NCBI RefSeq assembly: GCF_018283645.1
Contig: NZ_JAGSXH010000018.1
Coordinates: 1-64,000 of the forward strand
Length of the DNA stretch: 64,000 nt
Origin: Actinocrinis puniceicyclus
GTDB taxonomy: Bacteria; Actinomycetota; Actinomycetes; Streptomycetales; Catenulisporaceae
Reading direction: 5' to 3'
Part shown: positions 1 to 7,569 of the stretch, piece by piece
Layout: each line of letters begins with the position of its first letter
How positions within the stretch are numbered: the first letter of the stretch is position 1
Position numbers and translations under genes: made by a program
Notes under the pieces: generated by a model
Told to the model about the DNA's origin: nothing
Seen by the model: only the letters and a program-made list of their open reading frames with translations
Databases searched by the model: none

Positions 1-192
1 GTTATGTCCGAGACCGCTTCCGGACAGTCCGTTTTGCGCTCCCGGGCAACAGATGACCAAGTGGTCCCGTTCGGCAACAGTCTGAGTCAGTACGCGACGA
101 GGTCGTCCGGGTCGGCGCCGGGTGGCTGCGCGTCTGCCCGTCCGGTAGCGGACGACGGGCATGCCCTGACGGCTACGGATCGGAGCGGACCG

Positions 193-1158
193 ATGACGAG
201 CTTTCTGCGACTAGCCGCCTACCGACTCGACGATGTGACCCGAGACCTGCTCGGCAAGGAACTCATCGAGCGTGTCGCCGAGCACACGCTCGACTCGGAC
301 GCCGACGAGGCGATCCTCGCCGGGATCGGCGCGCACGCGCTCAGCCGCTACCTGCCCGGCGAGATCCTGCGCGGCATCCAGATCTTCTGCGCGTCCGGCC
401 ACCACTGCCTGCTCTTGCGCAACCTGCCGGGCCAGCCTTTCCCCGACACCCCGGTCTCCGGGTTCGCCAGGGAGAGCCACCTCGGCGTCGTGAACGCCCT
501 GCACTTCGGCCTGGTGCAGTTGCTCGGCCTGGTGCCCTACGCGGTGGACTACGAGAACGACGGGCGTTTGATGCGCAACGTCGTGCCGAACCCCGCCGCC
601 GCCGGGATCACCAGTTCCTGGGGAGCCGACGCGGAGTTCTCGTGGCACACCGACAACCCCCACCTGCCCTTCGGCGCCGCGGGCATGGACCCGCGGCCGT
701 ACATCCCCCGCTTCCTCACGTTCTACGCGGTGCGCAACGAGGAGCTGGTGCCCACCGAGGTGGTCGCCCTCGCCGACATCGTCGCGACCCTGGACGAGTC
801 GACACTGCACGAACTGCGCTCCGCGCACTTCTCCGCCGGGGCCCCGGCCTCCAACGACACGGGCGCCCTGCGCGAGGGTGGCCGGCTCGACCGCACGGCG
901 CTGCTCGAAAGCGCCGGAGAGCGCGGGCAGGAGTGGGCGCGGTTCGACGCCGGCACCACCCGAGGTCTCAACGACCGGGCGCGGGCCGCGCTGGCCGTCT
1001 GGCAGAACGCCCTGGACGCCGCGGAAGGCCGGCAGTTCGTCCTCGAATCGCGCGACTTCCTGATCTTCGACAACTACCGGGTGCTGCACCGCAGGCGGGC
1101 GTTCACCCCCGGGCCGCAGGCCGGCGCCCGCTGGCTGCGCCGATGCTACGCGAGCTGA
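193..1158 (+). CDS. Fe(II)/2-oxoglutarate oxygenase, clavaminate synthase/TauD-like
   Basis: Likely hydroxylates or otherwise oxidises an unactivated C-H of an amino-acid-like substrate, using Fe(II), O2 and 2-oxoglutarate. Visible iron ligands, numbered from this start, are His152 and Asp154 in SWHTDNPHLPF and the distal His299 in VLHRRRAF; an arginine-rich tail (RWLRRC) follows and could bind 2-oxoglutarate. The 321 residues match the clavaminate synthase / arginine- and asparagine-hydroxylase branch better than taurine dioxygenase. The frame stays open upstream to an ATG at 4, but those 63 residues are low-complexity. GGAG sits 7 bases before the ATG at 193, so I chose that start. It is the first gene of a same-strand run with two ATP-grasp ligases, suggesting it makes or tailors a non-standard amino acid. 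The substrate is not predictable. Confidence 0.85.
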   Translation: MTSFLRLAAYRLDDVTRDLLGKELIERVAEHTLDSDADEAILAGIGAHALSRYLPGEILRGIQIFCASGHHCLLLRNLPGQPFPDTPVSGFARESHLGVVNALHFGLVQLLGLVPYAVDYENDGRLMRNVVPNPAAAGITSSWGADAEFSWHTDNPHLPFGAAGMDPRPYIPRFLTFYAVRNEELVPTEVVALADIVATLDESTLHELRSAHFSAGAPASNDTGALREGGRLDRTALLESAGERGQEWARFDAGTTRGLNDRARAALAVWQNALDAAEGRQFVLESRDFLIFDNYRVLHRRRAFTPGPQAGARWLRRCYAS

Positions 1159-1219
1159 CCGCGCCGGCCCTCGCGGCGCGGCCGCGAACGCACTGACGAC
1201 GACGAGAAAGGAACACACC

Positions 1220-2476
1220 GTGGGTCTCAAACACCGGGTGGCCGTCATCGGAGGCCGTCCCGCTCCCATCACGGGGGCCAGAGGGCTGGACATCGATGTC
1301 GTGCTCGTCCACGAGCCGGGCGCCTACGACCCGGCGATCCGGGTGCACTGCGAGCAGATCGTGCACGCGCCCATCGCCGACGGGCCGGCGATCCTGGAGG
1401 CACTGCGCCCGCTGCACGCGCAGCGGCCCTTCGACAGGGTCCTGACGACCACCGAACCCGCGGGCGAGTCCACCGGCCACGTCGTCGACGCGCTGGGCGT
1501 TCCGGGCGTCTCCGAGTACACCGCGCGAGTGCTCAAGAACAAGGCGCTGATGCGTGAAGTGCTCGCCGAGAACGAGCTGAGCCCCGTGCGTTACCGCGAG
1601 GTGCGCTCGGTCGCCGAGATCCGCGACTTCCTCGCCGAGGTCGGCGGTCGCATCGTGGTCAAGCCGGTCGACGGGGTGGCGAGCCTGCACATCAACCCGG
1701 TCGCCGAGCCGCACGAGGCCGCCGACGCCTGGGCCGCGCTGACCGCCGCCGGACTCGACGTCGCGCTGGCCGAGGAATTCCTCGACGGCCCCGTCGTCAG
1801 CGTCGACTCGTTCAGTTACGCCGGGCGCCACCTGCCCATCGGCTACTCGCAGTACCGGATGAACGAGCGCTTCGTCGAATGGGAGGTGAGCACGCCCAGC
1901 CGCGTCGCCGCACCGCACCGCGAGGAACTGTTCGCCCTCACCGTGAGGCTGCTCGACGCGGTCGGCCTGACGGAAGGTCCCTCGCACAGCGAGTTCGTGC
2001 TCACCGCGGCCGGCCCGCGCGTCCTCGAATCCCATGCGCGGCTGGCCGGCAGCGGCGCCCCCGAGTTGGTGCGCCGCGCCTTCGGGCTGGACCTCAACCG
2101 GATGTTCCTGACCGTGCCGCTGGGCATCGACGAGCTGCCGGCCCGCTCCCCGCAGCCCGTCGCGGGCGCCGCCGTGCGCTTCTTCACCCCCGATCCCGGT
2201 GTCGTCAAGCAGGTGACCGTCGACCCGTCGCTGGCCGCGGACCTGCGCCGGATCCCTCCCGGCGAGACGCCTCAGGTCTTCCTGCCCCACCTCGACGAGT
2301 TCCGCGAGAGCCAGGTGGCCGCCGTGATCGTGAAGAACGAGGGCGACGAGATCCCGCCGCTGCTGACGGTCGCCGACTGCGTGTCCGGCTACACCATCGC
2401 CACCGGTCGGGACGCCGCCGACGCCGTCGCCAAGACGGACGCGGTCGACGCCGCGATCGTATTCGAGACCGGCTGA
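1220..2476 (+). CDS. ATP-grasp carboxylate-amine ligase (first)
   Basis: ATP-grasp enzyme that would activate a carboxylate as acyl phosphate and couple it to an amine, as L-amino-acid ligases (BacD/DdaF type) do. The N-terminal part is a pre-ATP-grasp fold (HRVAVIGGRPAPI). The central part carries LKNKALMREVL and the nucleotide-binding strand IVVKPVDGVAS. The metal-binding segment reads RVLESHARLAGSG, equivalent to the ExNxRxGG region. The start is GTG, with GAAAGGA about 9 bases upstream. Only 3 bases separate its stop from the next GTG, so it is in an operon with the 98-aa protein and the second ATP-grasp ligase. Substrates are unknown. It is not close in appearance to biotin carboxylase, PurK or graspetide ligases. 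Confidence 0.85.
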   Translation: MGLKHRVAVIGGRPAPITGARGLDIDVVLVHEPGAYDPAIRVHCEQIVHAPIADGPAILEALRPLHAQRPFDRVLTTTEPAGESTGHVVDALGVPGVSEYTARVLKNKALMREVLAENELSPVRYREVRSVAEIRDFLAEVGGRIVVKPVDGVASLHINPVAEPHEAADAWAALTAAGLDVALAEEFLDGPVVSVDSFSYAGRHLPIGYSQYRMNERFVEWEVSTPSRVAAPHREELFALTVRLLDAVGLTEGPSHSEFVLTAAGPRVLESHARLAGSGAPELVRRAFGLDLNRMFLTVPLGIDELPARSPQPVAGAAVRFFTPDPGVVKQVTVDPSLAADLRRIPPGETPQVFLPHLDEFRESQVAAVIVKNEGDEIPPLLTVADCVSGYTIATGRDAADAVAKTDAVDAAIVFETG

Positions 2477-2479
2477 GCC

Positions 2480-2776
2480 GTGTCCGTGACCGTGCCCGGT
2501 TCCGACTCGGGCCGCGGCGTGCGCGCCGACACCGGCCGCGATGCCCTGGAGTTGCTGCGTCAGGCCGAGCGGATCGTCGCGATCGATTACGGGACCGACG
2601 AGCGCATGAGGCAGGGGGTGCTTCACATGATCCGCAGCACCACCGACATGGCCGCCGCCCTCCTGGACGGAGATCTGGAGGCCGCCCGCGCGGCGCTCGG
2701 ACACGCGCGGGCGTCGGTCGCCGCAGCCACCTACGCGGTCAGGGTCCTGCACGACGATTTGAGGATGGGATTGTGA
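2480..2776 (+). CDS. 98-aa helical protein between two ATP-grasp ligases
   Basis: I do not recognise this family. After a flexible Gly/Ser-rich N-terminus (about 20 residues) the sequence is almost wholly helix-forming (ALELLRQAERIVA, HMIRSTTDMAAALLDG, LEAARAALGHARASVA), with no cysteine, no signal peptide and no phosphopantetheine-type DSL motif. It starts with GTG 3 bases after the upstream stop. Its own stop overlaps the next gene's GTG (GTGA), so it is translated together with the two ligases. That position suggests a partner or substrate-presenting subunit, but nothing in the sequence proves this. Codon use is normal for the window, supporting a real gene. Confidence 0.7.
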   Translation: MSVTVPGSDSGRGVRADTGRDALELLRQAERIVAIDYGTDERMRQGVLHMIRSTTDMAAALLDGDLEAARAALGHARASVAAATYAVRVLHDDLRMGL

Positions 2777-4002
2777 ACAGGCACATCATGGTCCTGCATC
2801 GGTGGCGTGACCGCTACGCACTGTACGAGGACTACATCGACCACGCCGATGCGCAGGTCTCGTACATCACGACGGCGATCGGCCGCGCCTCGGTCCCGGC
2901 GACGGCGGCCGCGGTCGCCGAGGTGCCCGCCACCGACGACTTGCCCGCGGTGCTCGCCGCGGCGCGGACGCTGATCGGCGTGTTCGGCGAACCGGACCGC
3001 GTCCTGGCCCTGAACGAGGGCGACCTGGACACCGCGGCCCAGCTGCGCGAGCGGCTCGGCTGCGCCGGCCAGCTGCCGCGGGACGTCGAGCGGTTCCGCG
3101 ACAAGCTCGCGATGACGCGCATCGTGGCCGAGGCGGGTGTGCGCACCCCCGCCTTCGCGGACGCGCCGGACGCACAGGCGGTCCGGCGCTTCGCGCGGCG
3201 CGAGGGCTGGCCGGTCGTGGTCAAGCCGCGCCGCGGCACCGCGAGTCGCGGCGTGCTGCGCCTCGACGGGCCGGAGGATCTGGCCCTGCTCGACGCATCG
3301 CCGCCCGAGCCGCGCCTGGCCGAGGCATACTGCGGCGACCCGATCTACCACGTCGACGGGCTGTGGACGGGCACCGGGCTCGGCCCCTGGCGCGCATCCC
3401 GGTACATCAACACCTGCGTCGGATTCAACGACGGCGACGTGCTCGGCTCCGTCGAGGTCGACGATCCCGTGCTGCTCGGCGCGCTCGGCGCGTTCGCCGC
3501 GGCGGTCGCGGGCGCCTTGAGCGACCAACCGTGGGTCTTCCACCTCGAAGCCTTCGTCGGCACCGGACCCGGCGGCGCGCCGAACATCACGTTCCTCGAG
3601 GTCGGATACCGGGTCGGCGGCGCGGAGATCCCGTTCCTGTGGCGCGAGGTGCACCGCCTCGACCTGATGTCCGCCGCGGTCGCCGTCCAGCTCGGCCGAC
3701 AACCGCGGCTCGCCGACAACCCGGCGCCGCGGGCGGATTGCGTCGGCGGCTGGTTGCTCGTCCCCACGCCGGTGCCCGCGCCGTGCCGGGTCACGGCCGT
3801 CGCTCTGCCCGAAGGGGAGAGCACGCCCTACGCCACCGTCGTCCCGCCGGTCGGTTACCTGATCCCGAAGGCCGGCGGGTACGAGCACGTCGGTGCCCGG
3901 TTCCGGTTTCGCGGCCGGAGCACCACGGCCGTGGAGAGCGCCATTGTCAAGACCGCCGCGCACTTTCAGCTGGAGTGCGTGACCGAGGAGGGAACTTCAT
4001 GA
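2773..4002 (+). CDS. ATP-grasp carboxylate-amine ligase (second)
   Basis: A second ATP-grasp ligase of 409 residues, not a close copy of the first. The nucleotide-binding strand is VVVKPRRGTASRGV. The metal/catalytic region is FLEVGYRVGGAEIPF, matching the Ex..RxGG pattern of amino-acid ligases. The N-terminal half (FGEPDRVLALNEGDLDTA, then a helical FRDKLAMTRIVAEAGV) is the usual pre-ATP-grasp arrangement. The start is the GTG that overlaps the preceding stop; an in-frame ATG at 2788 is a possible alternative. The stop overlaps the ATG of the SGNH gene (ATGA). With the first ligase it could make two successive amide bonds in a small pseudopeptide (inference). Confidence 0.85.
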   Translation: MNRHIMVLHRWRDRYALYEDYIDHADAQVSYITTAIGRASVPATAAAVAEVPATDDLPAVLAAARTLIGVFGEPDRVLALNEGDLDTAAQLRERLGCAGQLPRDVERFRDKLAMTRIVAEAGVRTPAFADAPDAQAVRRFARREGWPVVVKPRRGTASRGVLRLDGPEDLALLDASPPEPRLAEAYCGDPIYHVDGLWTGTGLGPWRASRYINTCVGFNDGDVLGSVEVDDPVLLGALGAFAAAVAGALSDQPWVFHLEAFVGTGPGGAPNITFLEVGYRVGGAEIPFLWREVHRLDLMSAAVAVQLGRQPRLADNPAPRADCVGGWLLVPTPVPAPCRVTAVALPEGESTPYATVVPPVGYLIPKAGGYEHVGARFRFRGRSTTAVESAIVKTAAHFQLECVTEEGTS

Positions 4003-5042
4003 GCCCGCACCGGGAGAAACTCGTCCCGCAGATGCTGCAGTATGACGACTTCGACGACCGCGCGGAAACGAACTGGGTACCGTACCTGATGTATTTCCAG
4101 CGCGCCGACTACCGCTCGGACGTCGTCAACACCGATCGGCTCGGTTTCCGCGTCTCCCACGGCCTGCACGATCACGCTTCGGCCGGCGGGCGCCTGCCCG
4201 AGGGACCGGTGCGCCTGTTGGCGGGCAGTTCCACGGCATTCGGCATCGGCGCCACGACGGACGCGGCGACCCTGCCGTCACGGCTGTGGAGCCGCTACGC
4301 GCCGGCCGCGCCGTGGCTCAACTTCGCCGGGCGCAGCCACAACTCGGCGCAGGAGCTGATCCTTTACCTGCTCTACCGCGACCTGCTGCCGCCGGTCGAG
4401 CACATCGTCATCTTCAGCGGCCTGAACGACATCGCGCTGGCCCAACTGCCCGCGCAGCAGCGCGGGCAGCACGGCGCCTTCTTCTTCTGCGGCGAGTATT
4501 TCGAGCAGATGGACGCGCTGCGCGCGAAGTACCGCACCGAGCGCAAGCAACCGTCGTACTTCGGCCGCCGCGGTGACCGGCGCGCGCAGCCCGCGGCCGC
4601 CGCGAAGGCGCCGGCGCCCAAGCCGCCGCTGCCGGAGCTGATCGAGATCGCCACCGGCCTGACCGGCCGGCACCTGGAGGGCTGGCGCCTGCTCGCTCCG
4701 GCCGCCCGCATCACCTTCGTGCTCCAGCCGCTGGCCAACTGGTGGCAGGAGCGCCCCAACGACCAGGAGCAACTGCTCTTCGACGAGCTGGAGGTGATCT
4801 CGAAGGCGGGCCCGTTCTCCAAGAACTACGCCACCATCGCGACCCACGACGCGGGCCGGCGCTACGCCGAGGCGCTCGCGGCGGTCTGCTCGAAGGCCGG
4901 CGTGGAGTTCCTCGACATCAATCCGCTCGTCTCCCGCGCCGCCGACCCCGGCGACTGGCTGTACGTGGACCGTGCGCATTTCAACGACCAGGGCCATGAC
5001 CTCGCGGCGCGGCTGCTGGCCGAGGCGCTGGACCTTCGCTGA
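3999..5042 (+). CDS. SGNH/GDSL-type hydrolase or acyltransferase
   Basis: A 347-residue SGNH-fold protein. Block I is LLAGSSTAFGIGAT, with the nucleophile probably Ser78. An NFAGRSHNSAQE stretch supplies block II. FSGLNDIAL is the Asn block III. Block V is YVDRAHFNDQGHDLA, giving the Asp-x-x-His pair near the C-terminus. No signal peptide or transmembrane segment is visible, so it is probably cytoplasmic. Enzymes of this group hydrolyse or transfer ester-linked acyl groups. SGNH proteins also recur beside carbamoyltransferases in capsule and toxin clusters, as here. It is translationally coupled to the upstream ligase by ATGA. Whether it deacylates, acylates or plays a structural role cannot be told. 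Confidence 0.8.
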   Translation: MSPHREKLVPQMLQYDDFDDRAETNWVPYLMYFQRADYRSDVVNTDRLGFRVSHGLHDHASAGGRLPEGPVRLLAGSSTAFGIGATTDAATLPSRLWSRYAPAAPWLNFAGRSHNSAQELILYLLYRDLLPPVEHIVIFSGLNDIALAQLPAQQRGQHGAFFFCGEYFEQMDALRAKYRTERKQPSYFGRRGDRRAQPAAAAKAPAPKPPLPELIEIATGLTGRHLEGWRLLAPAARITFVLQPLANWWQERPNDQEQLLFDELEVISKAGPFSKNYATIATHDAGRRYAEALAAVCSKAGVEFLDINPLVSRAADPGDWLYVDRAHFNDQGHDLAARLLAEALDLR

Positions 5043-5096
5043 GCCAGGCCCGCGCGGCCGCCCGGCTCCGGACCCCGACGAAGAAGGACGAACACC

Positions 5097-5186
5097 GTGT
5101 TCACGATCTTGCGCAGGCTGCTCGACAAACTGCTGCGCCGTACGCCCAAGACCAAGGACGACGCCTCCATCTACCCCATGTTCTGA
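5097..5186 (+). CDS. 29-aa peptide, possible mini DUF5989/SxtK-like
   Basis: A short open frame with a good ribosome site (GAAGGA about 9 bases before GTG), sitting alone in the gap between the SGNH gene and the di-iron protein gene. The peptide starts with an amphipathic, positively charged helix (FTILRRLLDKLLRR), continues through a polar linker (TPKTKDDA) and ends SIYPMF. From memory, the DUF5989/SxtK small proteins that accompany carbamoyltransferases end in an APFIYxxF-like tail; the terminal SIYPMF recalls it, while their hydrophobic membrane segment is missing. Alternatives are a RiPP-like precursor for the ATP-grasp ligases or a chance frame. The ribosome site and position make chance less likely. 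Confidence 0.55.
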   Translation: MFTILRRLLDKLLRRTPKTKDDASIYPMF

Positions 5187-5244
5187 CCACGCCGCGGCCG
5201 GCGATGACGGCTGCCGGCCGCGGAAACGAGGGAAGGAGACGCCG

Positions 5245-7395
5245 GTGCGGGCCGACGACGCGTTGACCGCCCCAGGCACCCATACCGATCCCAGAGAGCT
5301 GTACGCGGCAGCCCTCGACCCCGAGGGCGGGTTCTCCGCGGCGCAGTTCGCCGAGGCGCTGCGGGCCGAGTTCGACCGCGCGGCGGGCGCGGCGCCCGTC
5401 GACATCGACGCCGGTGTGCGCGCGGCCGCCCGCTGGGCCGCGGCAGCCACGGCCCGCGTCGTCGAACTCGGTGAGAAGGCGGCCGACGCGGATCGCCCGG
5501 TGCTGGCGAGACGGGCGGCGCTCGGCTGTGCGCCGCTCGCGCTGGTGTCGGGGGCTTGGCTTCAGTGGCTGAGCAGTCCCGCCGACGCCGACGAGCCCGA
5601 GGTGCTCAGCGCGCTCGCGCTTTACGCGGACGACGTGGGTGTGGGCCACCCCCGCTCCTCCCGCGGCGACGCGTACCTGGACGTTCTACGTGCCCTGCGA
5701 TTGGCGGAAAGCGCCGTGCCTACCGCCCGCCTGGCCCGGGACCGGCGGGTCCCCGGCTGGGCTTTCCGCCTGCCCGCCGTGCTCCTGGCGGCCGGCCGCA
5801 GGCCCGAGCGACTGCGCTCGGAGATCCTCGGCGCGGACCTGTGTCTTCGCGCCGCGGGGCTGCTGCCGCCGCTCGCGCTGGTCCGCGCCGCGCAACCGCA
5901 CGCCGCGGACTGGAACGCCCTCGATCCGGCGACCGCGCGCAAGCTCTCCCCGGGCGGACTCGACGCCGCCCGGCGCTGTGTTCAGATGCGGATCGAACGC
6001 GGCGGGCCGCAGGCGCGCGCCCGGGTCCTGCGCGGCCTGGGCTGGGCGCTGGCCGCGCTGGGGGAGTGGCAGGAGCGGATGGTCGCCGATCTCGACGCGG
6101 CGCTCGACCCCGGCTACGAGATGGCGCAGTTGCTGCGAGACCGGGCCCGCGAGGGCTCGGTCTACCATCAGCGCTTCGAACTGGGCGGTCGGCCGCTGTC
6201 CTGCTGGCTGGCGGAAAGCCGTGAGGACCCGGCGGGCCTGCTGGCCGCACTCTCCGAGAGCAGACTGGTCAAACCGGGCGCGGCCGAGGCCAGCAGCCTC
6301 GTCAACGCACTGGTGAGCGAGCGCGGCCCGATGTTCCGGGTCTTCTCGCCCGAGGACCTCGACGTGGTGCGCCGCTGGATCGACGGCCTGCCCGGGACGG
6401 CCGCTGCGCACGCGCGATCCGCGGCGCGCGCGAAATCCGAGCAGACGCCGCTGGCGATCCCCCTGCCCTCGCCCGAGGAGGAGGTGCAGGACGGCGGCCG
6501 CGTTCGGGTATCGCTGCGCGAGGCGTATCACGGCCTGATCAACCGCAACAGCACGCCGCGGCTGCGCCGGTTCGCCGTCGACTACGTACACGGCTGGCTC
6601 GCCCGCGCCCGCACCGGGCTCGACGTGGGCGAGACGAAGCTGCCCGCCGCCTGGGAGCCCGGAGGTCTGCGCCCGTGGCTGCTCGAACAGCACGACGCGC
6701 ACGGGCAGTACTTCGAACGCACCGCCGAGGAACCGATCCCCTCCCGCGAGGACCTGATCGACTCGACGGTGCAACTCGCCCCGCTCACGCTGATCGACGG
6801 CGGCTGGCTGCACGGCTTCACCGACTACGAGCACGCCACCAGCGAACTGGGCAGCTTCCTGTTCGAAACGTACTGGGACGAGCTCGGCAACGGCGAGCCG
6901 AAGCTCAACCATCCGCTCATCTACCGCCAGGTGCTCGCGCAGATGGGCGTCGAGCTCGCGCCCACCGGCGCCGCCGGGTTCGCGGCCGATCCGCGGCTGC
7001 GGGAATCATCGTTCGAACTACCCGTGTACTGGCTGTCGATCGGGCGGTTCCCGCAGCGGTTCCTGCCGGAGATCCTCGGCCTGAACCTGGCGATGGAGCT
7101 CTCCGGCGTGGGCGGCTCGTACCGCCGCGCGCACCTCGCGCTCACGAAGTACGGATTCAGCACCCGCTTCGTGGACATCCACAACACCATCGATAACGTC
7201 GCGGCAGGGCACTCCGCATGGGCGGCGGACGCGGTCGACACGCACATGTCCGCCGTCCTGCTCACCCGCGGGGCCGCGGCGCGGGCCGAGGTCTGGGACC
7301 GGGTGCGGGCGGGCTTCCGCTCGCTCGATCCGCCGGCCGACCGCCGGGCCCGCCGGGCGCAGCGCGCGGCCGCACGGGCGGGCTCGGCGCGATGA
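5245..7395 (+). CDS. Haem-oxygenase-like di-iron oxidase (HDO) with a long N-terminal region
   Basis: The C-terminal part (about residues 500-680) carries the signature of haem-oxygenase-like di-iron oxidases and oxygenases, the superfamily of UndA, BesC and the SznF central domain. Likely iron ligands are Glu541 and His556 in the FETYWDELGNGEPKLNH segment, Glu618 in LAMELSG, and His646, Asp650 and His656 in DIHNTIDNVAAGH. Relatives N-oxygenate, cleave C-C bonds or desaturate amino acids and fatty acids. The N-terminal ~480 residues are mostly alpha-helical, rich in Ala, Arg and Leu, and unassigned; part may be a duplicated helical scaffold. The start is GTG after GGAAGGAG. Its ATGA end leaves a 174-base gap before the carbamoyltransferase. 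The exact reaction is unknown. Confidence 0.75.
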   Translation: MRADDALTAPGTHTDPRELYAAALDPEGGFSAAQFAEALRAEFDRAAGAAPVDIDAGVRAAARWAAAATARVVELGEKAADADRPVLARRAALGCAPLALVSGAWLQWLSSPADADEPEVLSALALYADDVGVGHPRSSRGDAYLDVLRALRLAESAVPTARLARDRRVPGWAFRLPAVLLAAGRRPERLRSEILGADLCLRAAGLLPPLALVRAAQPHAADWNALDPATARKLSPGGLDAARRCVQMRIERGGPQARARVLRGLGWALAALGEWQERMVADLDAALDPGYEMAQLLRDRAREGSVYHQRFELGGRPLSCWLAESREDPAGLLAALSESRLVKPGAAEASSLVNALVSERGPMFRVFSPEDLDVVRRWIDGLPGTAAAHARSAARAKSEQTPLAIPLPSPEEEVQDGGRVRVSLREAYHGLINRNSTPRLRRFAVDYVHGWLARARTGLDVGETKLPAAWEPGGLRPWLLEQHDAHGQYFERTAEEPIPSREDLIDSTVQLAPLTLIDGGWLHGFTDYEHATSELGSFLFETYWDELGNGEPKLNHPLIYRQVLAQMGVELAPTGAAGFAADPRLRESSFELPVYWLSIGRFPQRFLPEILGLNLAMELSGVGGSYRRAHLALTKYGFSTRFVDIHNTIDNVAAGHSAWAADAVDTHMSAVLLTRGAAARAEVWDRVRAGFRSLDPPADRRARRAQRAAARAGSAR

Positions 7396-7480
7396 CGAGG
7401 CCGACGGCGAGGGGGCGTCCCGACTGGTTCCGGGGGCGGATCCGCCACCCGGCTTCCCGGGCGGCGCGGATATCTGTCCA

Positions 7481-7516
7481 CTGCGACGCCCGAGTACGCT
7501 GCGACGCTCGAGTACG
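7481..7516. repeat. Tandem 18-bp direct repeat upstream of the carbamoyltransferase
   Basis: Two head-to-tail copies of CTGCGACGC(C/T)CGAGTACG differing at one base, ending 53 bases before the carbamoyltransferase ATG. The spacing and near identity would suit an activator site, but no matching regulator is seen in the window. Confidence 0.6.
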
Positions 7517-7569
7517 GAACCGGAACTTTGGCCCTGATCTACGACCGGACCACACGAAGGGATCGGCCG

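Noticed and set aside
4-192. N-terminal extension of the 2OG oxygenase to the ATG at 4
   Set aside because: 63 low-complexity residues with no match to the family. The ATG at 193 has a good ribosome site and gives the normal length.
5097-5186. Graspetide (omega-ester peptide) precursor reading of the 29-aa peptide
   Set aside because: The ATP-grasp ligases nearby do not resemble graspetide ligases and the peptide lacks a repeated Thr/Ser plus Asp/Glu core. Kept only as a minor alternative.
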